A stretch of DNA of 64,000 bases from Polyangia bacterium (GCA_030424595.1 JAUHWG010000028.1:62001-126000); one strand, 5' to 3'. Shown: positions 41,261 to 50,330, counted from the first letter of the stretch. Program-made: numbers and translations. The notes: a model not told the origin generated them from the sequence alone.

Positions 41261-42658
41261 TCACAGGGTCTGCAAGAACGCGAGGAGGGCCTGTCTGTCC
41301 GTAGGGACAAGCTCCGTCCCCGCCCTGTGGCCGAGGATCGGCCCGGGCCCGAGCGCCCCGCCTTCGTAGTCCCCGCCCAGACGATCCGGCGAGAGCAGCT
41401 CGTCGAGCGACGCCACCGAACCGTCGTGCAGATACGGCGCACCGTCACCGACGCCGAGGAGCGGCGGGACCCGGTACCCACCGGTGCCCCGGCCGCGACC
41501 GACCGCGAGCTCCCGGTCGGTCCCGATCGTCGCCGCCGCGATCACGCGCCCGCCGTAGGCCTCGTTCGCGTGGCATCGGCCGCACTCCTCCGCGAAGAGC
41601 TCGCGACCCCGGGCGAGCTGCGAACCCGGCGAGGACGACGGCGCCCGCGGAGGCGGTGCGAGCGAATAGACATACATCGCCAGCGCCCACGCGAGCTGCC
41701 GCGGCGGTCGGACCAGGGCGTGGTTCGAGTCGGTGAGCTGGGTCTCCTGCCGGATCGCGAGGGCCATGGGGCTCTCGTGGCGGATCGTCCCCGCCTGGGT
41801 CAACCACGACTGGGAGCGCACGCCCCACAGATCCGGGATCGCGACCGGATCCTCATCGTCATCCTCGGAGACGTCCGCTCGGCCCGGCCCCCAGCCCCTC
41901 ATCCGCTCCGCGAGGTCAGGATCGAGATACTCGCCGGTCTCCGCGAAGTACGCGAGGCGGAGCCTCCCGTAGTCAAAGCTCCGGCGCGCAGCTCCGGCGA
42001 CCAGCTCCCCGTCGCGGACGGCCGAATGACAGATCGCGCAGGTCATGCCGACGCGGCTCTCTCCGTCGACGTTGCGGAAGACGATGACCCCCGGCAAGTC
42101 ACCGCTCGCGGTCCGCTCGACGCCGACGGCGTCGGCGAGCTCCCGCCTCGTCAGGCCGAACTCGAGGAACACCTCTGCGCGCATCGGATACTCGAAGAAA
42201 ACACGCCGCCCGAGCTCGACCCAGCCCGCCATCGTCGTCGGCTCCACGCCGTCCCAGAGCGGCTCGCGCTCCGCCCCGACCGCAGGGATCGCCCCCTGCG
42301 CGAGCTGAGCGGCCAGCGCGGCGTCGACCGGCGTCGACCGGGGGTTCCACACCGGCAGCTTGTCCCAGCCCGCATCCCCGAGCCCGTAGGTCGCCAGACG
42401 AAGCTTCGAATACACATTGTCGTGATTGGTCAGCGACCGATCGAGCGCAGCCCGGCGAACGTCGGTGTCTCCGAGGAAGCGACGTCCCTCCTGGAGGATC
42501 CACGGATCGGACCATGGCTCGAACTCGCCCGCGCTTCCTCCGAGCCCGCTCTCCACCGCGGGGCTCGGCGTATCGGCCGACGCACGGCCGCTCGCCTCCT
42601 CCCCCTCCGGGCTGGAGCAGGCGGCGCTCGCCAGGACCACGATCGCCGCCCAACGCAT
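41261..42658 (-). CDS. di-haem c-type cytochrome lipoprotein
   Basis: A 465-residue protein from the ATG at 42658. RWAAIVVLASAAC gives a lipobox at Cys14. Two haem sites are visible: CAICHSAV (about residue 205) and CGRCHAN (about 356). PYLHDGSVASLDELLSP near the end is a motif shared with the MauG/cytochrome-c-peroxidase and di-haem oxidase families, as is VPPLLGVGDGAP. It is a predicted periplasmic electron-transfer or peroxidase-like protein. The open frame continues 5' to 43402, but that part spans a CCCCG microsatellite and is antisense to the sigma factor, so it is not coding. It may receive electrons from the nearby sulfite dehydrogenase, which is inference. Confidence 0.85.
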   Translation of the reverse strand: MRWAAIVVLASAACSSPEGEEASGRASADTPSPAVESGLGGSAGEFEPWSDPWILQEGRRFLGDTDVRRAALDRSLTNHDNVYSKLRLATYGLGDAGWDKLPVWNPRSTPVDAALAAQLAQGAIPAVGAEREPLWDGVEPTTMAGWVELGRRVFFEYPMRAEVFLEFGLTRRELADAVGVERTASGDLPGVIVFRNVDGESRVGMTCAICHSAVRDGELVAGAARRSFDYGRLRLAYFAETGEYLDPDLAERMRGWGPGRADVSEDDDEDPVAIPDLWGVRSQSWLTQAGTIRHESPMALAIRQETQLTDSNHALVRPPRQLAWALAMYVYSLAPPPRAPSSSPGSQLARGRELFAEECGRCHANEAYGGRVIAAATIGTDRELAVGRGRGTGGYRVPPLLGVGDGAPYLHDGSVASLDELLSPDRLGGDYEGGALGPGPILGHRAGTELVPTDRQALLAFLQTL

Positions 42659-42746
42659 CGGCCTCGACCCTAGCGCATCATGACCACGACCGCGAACCAC
42701 GCGTCGGCCGATCGCGAAGACGCGCCCCCCGACCAGCGGCCCGGCA

Positions 42747-42804
42747 CCGCCCCGCCCCGCCCCGCCCCGCCCCGCCCCGCCCCGCCCCGCCCCGCCCCGC
42801 CCCG
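42747..42804. repeat. pentanucleotide microsatellite (CCCCG)n, about 11.6 copies
   Basis: G occurs every fifth base from 42749 to 42804 with CCCC between, giving eleven full units without interruption. It lies in the divergent intergenic region (42659-43027) between the di-haem cytochrome and the ECF sigma factor, 224 bases before the sigma start. Confidence 0.95.
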
Positions 42805-43027
42805 CGAAGGTCGACGCCCCGCGGAACCATCGCTGCGCGAGGGCGTTCGAGCAGTAGCTCTCGCCCTGCCCTCTCGCGGGAAAGCAGGAGGCCAGCCGCG
42901 TCCTCTGGATCATGGCCGGCCACCTCGACCGCGCCTCGACAGGCATCGACGATCGTCGCGCGAGACAGTCCGAGACGGTAGAGGGCTCGACAACCGGCGA
43001 GGATGGTACTCTGGCCCCGATCTGTCC

Positions 43028-43657
43028 ATGCGCAGCGACGCCGAACTCCTCGACGCCTGGCGAGCGGGCGACCGCAGGGCCGCCAACGAGCTCTTCGATC
43101 GCCACTTTCCGGCGATCGCCCGCTTCTTCCGCAACAAGGTCCGCAGCGAGGACGACGCGAACGAGCTCGTCAGCCAGACCTTCCTCGCCTGCACCCAAGG
43201 TCGCGACCGATACCGCGGCGACGCGAGCGTCCGTCAGTTCCTCTTCTCGATCGCCCACAAGGTGCTCTTCCAGTACATCCGCACCCAGACCAAGCGGCTC
43301 CGCGAAGAGGGCGACTTCGCCGAGGTCTGCGTCGAGGATGCGTTCCCCGCGACGCTCTCGTCGATCGTGATGCATCGGCGGGAGGCCCAGAGCTTCGTCC
43401 AAGCGCTGCGGGAGATCCCGATCGGGGATCAGGTAGTCCTGGAATTGATGTACTTCGAGGGGCTCACGGGCCCCGAGATCGCCGACCTCCTGGGCGTCGC
43501 CGAGGGCACCGTCCGCGGCCGCATCGCCCGCGGCAAGGAGCGCCTACGCGCGCGGGTGGAGCGTGTCTTGGCGACCGGACCGGAGGCCTCTGCGCTCGAT
43601 CCGGCGCTGCTCGAGGTCTGGGCCCAGGAGGTTCGATCGAGCCAGGGCTGGTCCTAA
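43028..43657 (+). CDS. ECF-type RNA polymerase sigma factor
   Basis: A 209-residue protein. Region 2 spans about residues 8-85 (LLDAWRAGDRRAANELFDRH, NELVSQTFLACTQGRDRYRG, SVRQFLFSIAHKVLFQYIRT). Region 4 spans about 125-185 (ALREIPIGDQVVLELMYFEG, LTGPEIADLLGVAEGTVRGR, IARGKERLRARV). There is no region 1 or 3, as in ECF factors. No anti-sigma factor follows; instead two large VWA lipoproteins do, which may be its targets. Upstream lies a CCCCG microsatellite, and the stop is followed after 4 bp by dispersed repeat copy 6. Confidence 0.93.
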   Translation: MRSDAELLDAWRAGDRRAANELFDRHFPAIARFFRNKVRSEDDANELVSQTFLACTQGRDRYRGDASVRQFLFSIAHKVLFQYIRTQTKRLREEGDFAEVCVEDAFPATLSSIVMHRREAQSFVQALREIPIGDQVVLELMYFEGLTGPEIADLLGVAEGTVRGRIARGKERLRARVERVLATGPEASALDPALLEVWAQEVRSSQGWS

Positions 43658-43661
43658 CAGC

Positions 43662-43692
43662 GAGAGCACACGGGACCTTCACCACGGGGTGT
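43662..43692 (+). repeat. dispersed 34-bp element, copy 6
   Basis: Reads GAGAGCACACGGGACCTTCA then CCACGGGGTGT. It lies 4 bases after the sigma-factor stop and runs into the 96-bp element (43690-43785). Confidence 0.75.
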
Positions 43693-43785
43693 CATGAAAA
43701 TATGGCGCAGGGTCGCCGACGAAGTCGATCCCCAAACGCGTCTTTCATCGAGAGGTGGTGCGGGCCCGCCCCGCATGTGGGTCTG
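43690..43785 (-). repeat. 96-bp repeat with palindromic core, copy X
   Basis: On the minus strand it begins CAGACCCACATGCGGGGC, continues with GCACCACCTCTCGATGAAAG and ACTTCGTCGGCGACCCTGCG, and ends TTTTCATGACA. It matches copy Y (60891-60986) at roughly 85% by eye over the same 96 bases. The core arms TGCGGG/CCCGCA can form a stem. Confidence 0.8.
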
Positions 43786-43880
43786 CCAGGCGAGGAGGCC
43801 GAGGCCGAGGCCAAGGCCCGGACGATTTATTTTCATCGCCGGCGATCGATCGCCGGGGGGTCGTGACTTCAACGGGTGCC

Positions 43881-46229
43881 ATGACCCAACCCGCCCGTCC
43901 CCGCCGCTCCCGTCCTTCGATCGTCTGCGCCCTCGCCCTGACCCCGCTCCTGATGCTCGGGCTCGGAGCCTGCGCCTCAGGCCCCCAGGAGGCCGCGAAG
44001 CGGCTCACCCAGTCCCCCCATGAGAGCCCGAGGCAGTCGGAGGAGCCCGCCACGACGCCGTCAGCGACGGCCGAGCTCGACGCGCCAGAGCCCCTCGCCA
44101 CGGAGCCGGTGGCCGACGCGGACGGGGATCGCATCCTCGACGACGATGACCAGTGTCCGACCGAGCCGGAGACCTATAACGGCTACGAGGACGAGGACGG
44201 CTGCCCCGATGAGATCCCGGAGAATGTGCAGCAATTCACGGGGGTGATCCGCGGCGTCAATTTCGGCGCGGCGGGAGGGTCGACGAAGCGCCGGCCGCCG
44301 CCGAGGAGCGTCGCGCCGCCGGCCCAGATGAGCCCGCCTAGCCTCAGCAACGAACGCTATGCCTATACCCCCGAGCACGGCCGCGTCGCCGTCGCCGACG
44401 ATCCACGATCGACCTTCTCGATCGACGTCGACACCGCCTCCTATAGCAATATCCGCCGTCATCTCCGCAGCGGGGTCCTGCCCCCCGCCGACGCGGTCCG
44501 GATCGAGGAGATGCTCAACTACTTTCGCTACTCCTACCCGGCCCCGAGCGGTGACCAGCCGATCGGCGTCCACTCCGAGATCGGCCCCTGTCCGTGGGAC
44601 CGGAGCCGAAAGCTCGTCCAGATCGGCCTCTCCTCCCGGACCCTCGCCCGCGACGAGCTCCCGCCGCGCAACCTCGTCTTCCTCGTCGACGTCTCTGGAT
44701 CCATGGACGCGCCCGACAAGCTGCCGCTGGTCAAGGCGAGCCTCTCCCGCCTGGTCGACACCTTGCGCGCCCAGGACTCGCTCGCCGTCGTCGTCTACGC
44801 CGGCGCCGCGGGGGTCGTGCTCCGCCCCACCTCCGGTGATAAGAAGCTCTCGATCCGACGGGCGATCGATCAGCTGCACGCGGGCGGATCGACCGCTGGA
44901 GGCGCGGGGATCGAGCTCGCCTACGGCCTCGCCCGCGAGCGCTTTGACCCCAAGGGCGCCAACCGAGTGATCCTCGCGACCGACGGCGACTTCAACGTCG
45001 GCCCGAGGAGCGACGGCGAGCTCGTCCGCCTCATCGAGGACAAGCGCAAGAGCGGCGTTCACCTGACCGTGTTGGGCTTCGGCAGCGGCAACCTGAACGA
45101 CTCGATGATGGAGCGCCTCGCCGACAAGGGCGACGGCTACTACGCCTATATCGACGACTTTGCCGAGGCCGAGAAGGCGCTCTTTCGCGAGGCCCAAGCG
45201 GCGACCGTGACCGCCGCCAAAGACGTCAAGATCCAGGTCGAGTGGAACCCCGCCAAGGTCGCCGACTACCGCCTGATCGGCTACGACAACCGCGCGCTCG
45301 AGGACCATGAATTCCGCGACGATCGCAAGGACGCCGGCGACCTCGGCCGCGGCCATCAGGTGACAGCGCTCTACGAGGTTCGACTCCGCAAAGAGGGGGA
45401 GAAGGGCCCGAAGGGGCCGGCGCTTCGCTACCAAGACGAGAACCCGCTCAGCCACGTCGCGCAGGGCGACGAGCTGCTCACCGTCGGCGTCCGCTACAAA
45501 AGCCCCGACGGCGCCAAGGTCCGCGAATTCGCGGTGCCGGTCAGCGGTCCAGCTGCGCCGACGATGGCGGCGACCAGCGATGACTTTCGCTTCGCCGCGG
45601 CCGTCGCTGAATTCGGCGAGGCGCTCCGCGGGAAGCCGGCGCAGGCGGACGCGAGGGTGAAGCGCGCGCAGAGGTTCGCCCGCTCGGCGCTCGGCGCCGA
45701 CGCTCACGGCGAACGGGGCGGCTTGGTGGCGATGCTCGAGGCCTGGCCCCAAATCCGCGAGGAGAGCGAGCGCGCGGCCGCCCAGGCGCGGGCCTGGGCG
45801 CGGAAGGAGGCGCAGTACGAGAAGGAGAGCCGCGCTGCGGATCTTCGCGCGGAGCGCTTGGCGCTGCGGGAGGAGCGAGCCGCCCGCAAGCGGAGCCCGG
45901 CGAAGGCGCTCGCCAAGGCGAGCGTGCTCAGCCCCGACGCCGAGGCGGTCCTCACGAGGGCCGCCGAGGTGCTCCACGCATTCCCCGGGATCTGCATCGA
46001 GATCAGCGGCCACAGCGACGCCCGAGAGGGTCGCTCCGACGCCGAGCGGGAGGCGCTGAGCAAGGCCCGCGCAGAGGCGGTCCGCGACCGACTCGTCACC
46101 ACCCATGGCATCGACACATCCCGCCTGAACGTGCGAGTCGCGGGCGCGAGCGAGCCTATCGACACCAACGACACCGCGAGGGGCCGAGCGAAGAACCGCC
46201 GGGTCGAATTCACGATCCTCGTCCAGTAG
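43881..46229 (+). CDS. VWA-domain lipoprotein with thrombospondin-3 and OmpA domains
   Basis: A 782-residue protein. ALALTPLLMLGLGAC gives a lipobox at Cys31. Residues 75-105 (ADADGDRILDDDDQCPTEPE, NGYEDEDGCPDE) are thrombospondin type-3 calcium repeats. Residues 160-610 are the YfbK-type region: a von Willebrand A fold with the MIDAS motif DVSGSMD (Asp270), Thr at GGSTAGGAGI and Asp at LATDGDFN, then a DUF3520-like C-terminal part. A charged helical stretch leads to an OmpA-like peptidoglycan-binding domain (about 660-782; EISGHSDAREGRSDAEREAL, AKNRRVEFTIL). It is predicted to link the outer membrane to peptidoglycan and display a metal-dependent adhesion domain. It probably belongs with the ECF sigma factor and the VIT-VWA protein. 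Confidence 0.9.
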   Translation: MTQPARPRRSRPSIVCALALTPLLMLGLGACASGPQEAAKRLTQSPHESPRQSEEPATTPSATAELDAPEPLATEPVADADGDRILDDDDQCPTEPETYNGYEDEDGCPDEIPENVQQFTGVIRGVNFGAAGGSTKRRPPPRSVAPPAQMSPPSLSNERYAYTPEHGRVAVADDPRSTFSIDVDTASYSNIRRHLRSGVLPPADAVRIEEMLNYFRYSYPAPSGDQPIGVHSEIGPCPWDRSRKLVQIGLSSRTLARDELPPRNLVFLVDVSGSMDAPDKLPLVKASLSRLVDTLRAQDSLAVVVYAGAAGVVLRPTSGDKKLSIRRAIDQLHAGGSTAGGAGIELAYGLARERFDPKGANRVILATDGDFNVGPRSDGELVRLIEDKRKSGVHLTVLGFGSGNLNDSMMERLADKGDGYYAYIDDFAEAEKALFREAQAATVTAAKDVKIQVEWNPAKVADYRLIGYDNRALEDHEFRDDRKDAGDLGRGHQVTALYEVRLRKEGEKGPKGPALRYQDENPLSHVAQGDELLTVGVRYKSPDGAKVREFAVPVSGPAAPTMAATSDDFRFAAAVAEFGEALRGKPAQADARVKRAQRFARSALGADAHGERGGLVAMLEAWPQIREESERAAAQARAWARKEAQYEKESRAADLRAERLALREERAARKRSPAKALAKASVLSPDAEAVLTRAAEVLHAFPGICIEISGHSDAREGRSDAEREALSKARAEAVRDRLVTTHGIDTSRLNVRVAGASEPIDTNDTARGRAKNRRVEFTILVQ

Positions 46230-46237
46230 CAGCCCGA

Positions 46238-46261
46238 GGCGGAGCGCCGACGCGCTCCGCC
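46238..46261 (+). terminator. strong GC hairpin after the VWA-OmpA gene
   Basis: GGCGGAGCGC, loop CGAC, GCGCTCCGCC: a perfect 10-bp stem starting nine bases after the TAG. There is no T-tract, so it may act as a processing or pausing hairpin rather than a classical intrinsic terminator. Confidence 0.55.
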
Positions 46262-46268
46262 ATGAAGG

Positions 46269-46287
46269 CCGTGGCAAGAGTCCCGCG
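46269..46287 (-). repeat. dispersed 34-bp element, copy 7 (core only)
   Basis: Reads on the plus strand CCGTGGCAAGAGTCCCGCG, 39 bases after the stop of the VWA-OmpA gene. Confidence 0.6.
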
Positions 46288-46573
46288 CCCCCTACGCCCG
46301 CGGGCTCCGCGGGCCTGTTGAGCGGTTGGTGGACCTTCATGGAGAGCCGCGCGCCATCAGCGCTTCAGCCTCGGCGAGCCTCCGAGTACCCGGCCTCGGC
46401 AAGGATTCCCGGCAGAAGACCGCTAGGCCGCACAGAGCGCTCATCGAACGCCGATCGTGCGCTTCTCTGGAGGGCGCGAATGGGCGCGCAGATCGTGGGA
46501 GGCAGTGCCGCGTTGCAACCGACCCGTCACCACGAGGGGCCTCAGGTACCCTGATTGACGCTAGGAGCCAACT

Positions 46574-49500
46574 ATGTCGACGCGCACGTTCTTGCCCGCC
46601 TCTCTCGCATTCTGCCTCGCAGCGGCCGCCTCTCTCGCCTGCACACCGAGCCCGCGCGCCAACGTGGACGCAGAGCAAGGCGACGAGGAGTGCCGCCTCG
46701 AGTGGCGCGCGCAGCCTGTGGTCGCGCCGGGCCAGGAGCCCCAGATCGTCTCCCCCTTCTCGCTGACGGCGAGCGACGGCACAGGCCTCGAGATCATCGG
46801 CGTCGAGGCGCGGGCGGTCGTCGAGGATCCGCTGGCCTTCACCGAGCTGAAGCTGACCTTCCGCAACCCCGAGCCCCGCCAGATCGAGGGACGCTTTGAG
46901 ATCAACCTGCCGAGCGGCGCCGCGATCTCCCGCTTCGCGATGAAGATCGGCGACAACTGGCAGGAGTCGGAGGTCGTCGAGCTCCAGGCTGCGCGCCGGG
47001 CCTACGAGGACTTTCTCCACCGCAAGCAGGACCCCGCGCTCCTGGAGAAGAACGCCGGTAACACCTTCAGCGCCCGGGTCTTCCCGATCCCCGCCAACGG
47101 GGTCAAGGAGCTGATCGTCTCCTACTCCGAGGAGCTGCCGGCGATGGGCGAGCCCTACACGCTCCTCCTCCGCGGCCTCCCGGAGCTGCAAAACCTCGAC
47201 GTCGACGTCGTCGTCCCCCGCGCAGACGGGCCGCACCACATGCGGATGCGCAAGAAGGCCTTCACGCCGCAGCAGGATCTGGAGCTCCAGGTCGACAAGC
47301 GGCCGACCGAGGTCGGGCTGCGCTTTGACAGGCTGGCGGTCGCCCGGGTCGCGCCGGTCGTCGACCTGCCGCAGGAGCCGCTCAAGGGGATGACGCTCCT
47401 CTTCGACACCAGCGCCTCGCGGGCGCTCGACTTCAAGGGACAGGTCGCGCGCTTGGGTCAGATCGTCGGCCAGCTCCGCGAGCAAAACGGCGAGTTTGAC
47501 CTGCGGGTGTTGGCCTTCGATCAAGAGGTCCACCAGGTCTTCTCGGGCCCGGCCAGCTCCTTCACCGGCGACGCCCAGCAGCAGATCCTCCGGCGGGAGG
47601 CGCTCGGCGCCTCCGATCTCAGCGGCGCCCTGGATTGGGTCGCGAGCCACCCCAACGGTCACGCGCGGGTCGTCGTCGTCAGCGACGGGATCGTCACCGC
47701 AGGCGAGAGCGAGGGCGAGGACATTCGCGAGGCGGCGAGCTCGGTCAACAAGGCCGGGGTCACCAGGATCGACGCGATCGTCGACGGCGGGATCCGTGAC
47801 GCGATGCTCCTCAAGCAGCTTACGACCGCGGATCTACCGAAGGCCGGGATCGTCACCGACGCCGGCAAGGCGCCGAAGGAGGTCGCGTCGCGGATCCTCC
47901 GGGCGACCCGCTCGGGGGTCAAGGTCGAGGTCCCCGGCGCCGCCTGGGTCTGGCCGAACACCCTCGAGTCGGTCCAGCCCGGCGACACCTTCCTCGTCTT
48001 CGCCGATCTGCCGGCGGACAAGGGCATGGAGATCCGCCTCGGCGACAGGGGCGAGGACGTGCACACCGTACAGCTCAGCCCGAGCGCCCGGCCGCTCCTC
48101 GAGCGGGCCTGGGTCAAGGCGAGCATCGATCGCCTGACGGCGATGATGAGCGACGAGGCGGCGGGTGATGAGGCGAAGAAGGCCGAGCTGAGAGACCAGA
48201 TCATCGACCTCTCGACCAAGTTTAGGGTGCTCTCCGACTACACCGCGCTCCTGGTCCTCGAGACAGAGTGGGACTACCAGCGCTTCGGGATCGATCGCCG
48301 CAGCCTCTCCGAGATCATGGTCGTAGGCCAGGGCGGGATCGAGGTGATCGACAGGCGTCAGCTGCCGGGCAAGGCCGGCGCTATCGCCCAGCCGACCGTC
48401 GACGGCTGGGCTGTCAACGATGAGCCCGTCGAGGAACAAGAGGAGGACGACGAGGACGGGGACGGCGCGTCGTTCCTGGGCTCGCTCTTCGGCGACGATG
48501 ACCGCAAGGACCAAGCCCGGCCGAGCCCCACCGGAGCTGCGAGCGCGGACCAGGCGTTCGAGTTCAAGGAGGAGGCGCCCCCAGAGGAGCCCATGGCCGA
48601 GATGGAGGCTGCGCCGGGGAGCGGTCAGCGTCATCGCGGCGAAGAGGGCAAGATGGGCAGGCCCACCGTGAAGGCCCTATCAAACGGCTTTGGAGGCCCG
48701 AGAGACTCCGACGATGAGGCCGCCGCCATGGGCGGTCTTGCCGGTGGTGCGCCGGCGCCTGCGGCCGCTCCGATGGACCTCGCTGAGCCCGACCCCGAGC
48801 CCGAGCCGATGCGCGCCGCCAAGCCACGGCCGCAGCCGAGCAAGAAGAGGAAGAGCGCGAGGCCCTCGGACACTTCGGTCGCGCCCGATCGGCCGACTAT
48901 GGACGGGATGATCGCGGAGCTGAACGATGAGGTAGCGCCGCCTTCGCGCCCGCTCGTCGAGCGAAGGCCGCCGCCACGGCCGATCCAGTCCCCGCGCCCG
49001 GCTCCGACCTTCGAGCAGCCGAAGAAGTCCGATCCCTACGACGGACGCTTCGCGGTGGTGATGCAGAAGATCGAGGCCAAGGACAGCGCTGGGGCGCTGG
49101 CTGAGGCCTGGGACTGGCGACGCGCCAACCCTGGGGATGAGCTGGCGATCCTCGCGCTCGGTGAGGCCGCGGAGGCGGCAGGCGACCGTGCTCTCGCGGC
49201 TCGGGCCTACGGCTCGCTCATCGATCTCTTCCCCGGTCGCGCGGACATCCGGCGGATGGCGGGGGAGCGCCTCGAGTCGCTCGGTGCGGTCGGCCTCGGC
49301 CTCGCGGTCGACACCTTCGCTCAAGCGGTCGAGCAGCGGCCCGACCACCCGTCGAGCCATCGCCTCTACGCCTTCGCGCTGGTCAAGGCGGGGCGCTACG
49401 AGGAGGCGTTCGCGGCGGCCCTCGCCGGGGCCAAGGCCAACTACCCCTTCGGTCGCTTCCGCGGAGTGCCGCAGATCCTTCAGGAGGACCTCCGCCTGAT

Positions 49501-50104
49501 CGCCGCTGCCTGGCTCGCCGCGCGACCGGCCGACGCCGACTCGATCCGGGCGACGCTCGCCCGGGAGGGGGTCACCCCGGACACCCAGCGATCGCTGCGC
49601 TTTGTCCTCAACTGGGAGACCGACGCCAACGACGTCGACTTCCACATCTACGACGGCAAGGGCGGGCACGCCTACTACAGCCAAAAGGCGCTCTCCTCCG
49701 GCGGTGATCTCTACGCCGACGTGACGACCGGCTACGGCCCCGAGTGCTTTACGGTCTGGGGCCCGGCGAAGGCTCACCCCTACGTCCTCCAGGCCCACTA
49801 CTACTCGCGCGGGCCGATGGGCTACGGCATGGGCAAGCTGCAGGTCATCGAGCACGACGGCGCCGGAAACCTGCGCTTCGCCGAGAACCCCTTCGTCATC
49901 ATGAAGGACAGCGCCTACGTGGACCTCGGCCGGATCGACGCGCCGCTGAGCCAGCTCGACCTGACCGTGCCGCGCCTGGGCAACGGCGGCGGCAAGGGAG
50001 GCGCCGGGGCCTATGCGCCGCCGCCCCCCGGTGGGTACGTCCCGCCAGCACCCCCGGCCCCAGTGGCCGCACCGACGGCCCCACCGACCCCGACCCGCTT
50101 CTAG
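46574..50104 (+). CDS. VIT/VWA-domain giant lipoprotein with C-terminal DUF2135-like domain
   Basis: An 1176-residue protein. FLPASLAFCLAAAASLAC gives a lipobox at Cys23. Residues 60-190 are a VIT domain (ARRAYEDFLHRKQDPALLEK, ARVFPIPANGVKELIVSYSE), as in inter-alpha-trypsin inhibitor heavy chains. A VWA domain follows, with MIDAS-type DTSAS (about 278) and VSDGIVTA. Residues 615-830 are acidic/Pro-rich and low-complexity. A TPR-like helical region (860-1000; DELAILALGEAAEAAGDRAL, AALAGAKANYPFGRFRGVPQ) precedes a DUF2135-like beta domain (LNWETDANDVDFHIYDGKGG, about 1015-1130). It ends in a Pro/Ala tail. It is a predicted surface protein for metal-dependent adhesion or assembly. AGGAG eight bases upstream supports the start. 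Confidence 0.88.
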   Translation: MSTRTFLPASLAFCLAAAASLACTPSPRANVDAEQGDEECRLEWRAQPVVAPGQEPQIVSPFSLTASDGTGLEIIGVEARAVVEDPLAFTELKLTFRNPEPRQIEGRFEINLPSGAAISRFAMKIGDNWQESEVVELQAARRAYEDFLHRKQDPALLEKNAGNTFSARVFPIPANGVKELIVSYSEELPAMGEPYTLLLRGLPELQNLDVDVVVPRADGPHHMRMRKKAFTPQQDLELQVDKRPTEVGLRFDRLAVARVAPVVDLPQEPLKGMTLLFDTSASRALDFKGQVARLGQIVGQLREQNGEFDLRVLAFDQEVHQVFSGPASSFTGDAQQQILRREALGASDLSGALDWVASHPNGHARVVVVSDGIVTAGESEGEDIREAASSVNKAGVTRIDAIVDGGIRDAMLLKQLTTADLPKAGIVTDAGKAPKEVASRILRATRSGVKVEVPGAAWVWPNTLESVQPGDTFLVFADLPADKGMEIRLGDRGEDVHTVQLSPSARPLLERAWVKASIDRLTAMMSDEAAGDEAKKAELRDQIIDLSTKFRVLSDYTALLVLETEWDYQRFGIDRRSLSEIMVVGQGGIEVIDRRQLPGKAGAIAQPTVDGWAVNDEPVEEQEEDDEDGDGASFLGSLFGDDDRKDQARPSPTGAASADQAFEFKEEAPPEEPMAEMEAAPGSGQRHRGEEGKMGRPTVKALSNGFGGPRDSDDEAAAMGGLAGGAPAPAAAPMDLAEPDPEPEPMRAAKPRPQPSKKRKSARPSDTSVAPDRPTMDGMIAELNDEVAPPSRPLVERRPPPRPIQSPRPAPTFEQPKKSDPYDGRFAVVMQKIEAKDSAGALAEAWDWRRANPGDELAILALGEAAEAAGDRALAARAYGSLIDLFPGRADIRRMAGERLESLGAVGLGLAVDTFAQAVEQRPDHPSSHRLYAFALVKAGRYEEAFAAALAGAKANYPFGRFRGVPQILQEDLRLIAAAWLAARPADADSIRATLAREGVTPDTQRSLRFVLNWETDANDVDFHIYDGKGGHAYYSQKALSSGGDLYADVTTGYGPECFTVWGPAKAHPYVLQAHYYSRGPMGYGMGKLQVIEHDGAGNLRFAENPFVIMKDSAYVDLGRIDAPLSQLDLTVPRLGNGGGKGGAGAYAPPPPGGYVPPAPPAPVAAPTAPPTPTRF

Positions 50105-50284
50105 GGATGGAGGGCGCGCGGGGACCCGTGCACCGTCGGCGCGGTCGAGGTCCCCTCGTGACCACCCCCCCCCGTCTCCCCGGGCGAGGTGGCTCGGTCC
50201 GGCAGGCCCGCTCCGTCGTCGCCGACCTCGACGACCTCGGCGGTCGAGTCGACGCCCTCGACGCTGGGACCGGCGCCTGGTTCC

Positions 50285-50330
50285 GGTCATCAGGTCATCA
50301 GGTCATCAGGTCATCAGGTCATCAGGTCAC
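50285..50330. repeat. 8-bp tandem repeat GGTCATCA, five copies plus a partial
   Basis: Five perfect units (50285-50324) followed by GGTCAC. The stop codon of the ABC permease (50314-50316, minus strand) lies inside it. Because the unit carries TGATGA on the minus strand, nearly any frame entering it stops. The rest of the 50105-50313 gap has a long-range inverted repeat GGGGACC/GGTCCCC (50120-50126 and 50149-50155) and a run of C at about 50163. Confidence 0.9.

Larger units (their letters stand above)
46230..46573 (+). other. intergenic region between the two VWA genes
   Basis: About 340 bases. It holds the hairpin at 46238-46261, dispersed repeat copy 7 (46269-46287), and a 9-bp inverted repeat CCATGAAGG (46260-46268) / CCTTCATGG (46334-46342). 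The end carries TAGGAGCC, the ribosome binding site of the VIT-VWA gene. No reading frame here looks coding. Confidence 0.5.

Noticed and set aside
42747..42804. Pro/Arg-Pro-Ala repeats encoded by the CCCCG tract as a protein domain
   Set aside because: All frames of the tract are open by composition, none links to a plausible start, and flanking frames are not coding.
42659..43402. 5' extension of the di-haem cytochrome frame
   Set aside because: It passes through the CCCCG microsatellite and is antisense to the sigma factor; the signal peptide begins at 42658.
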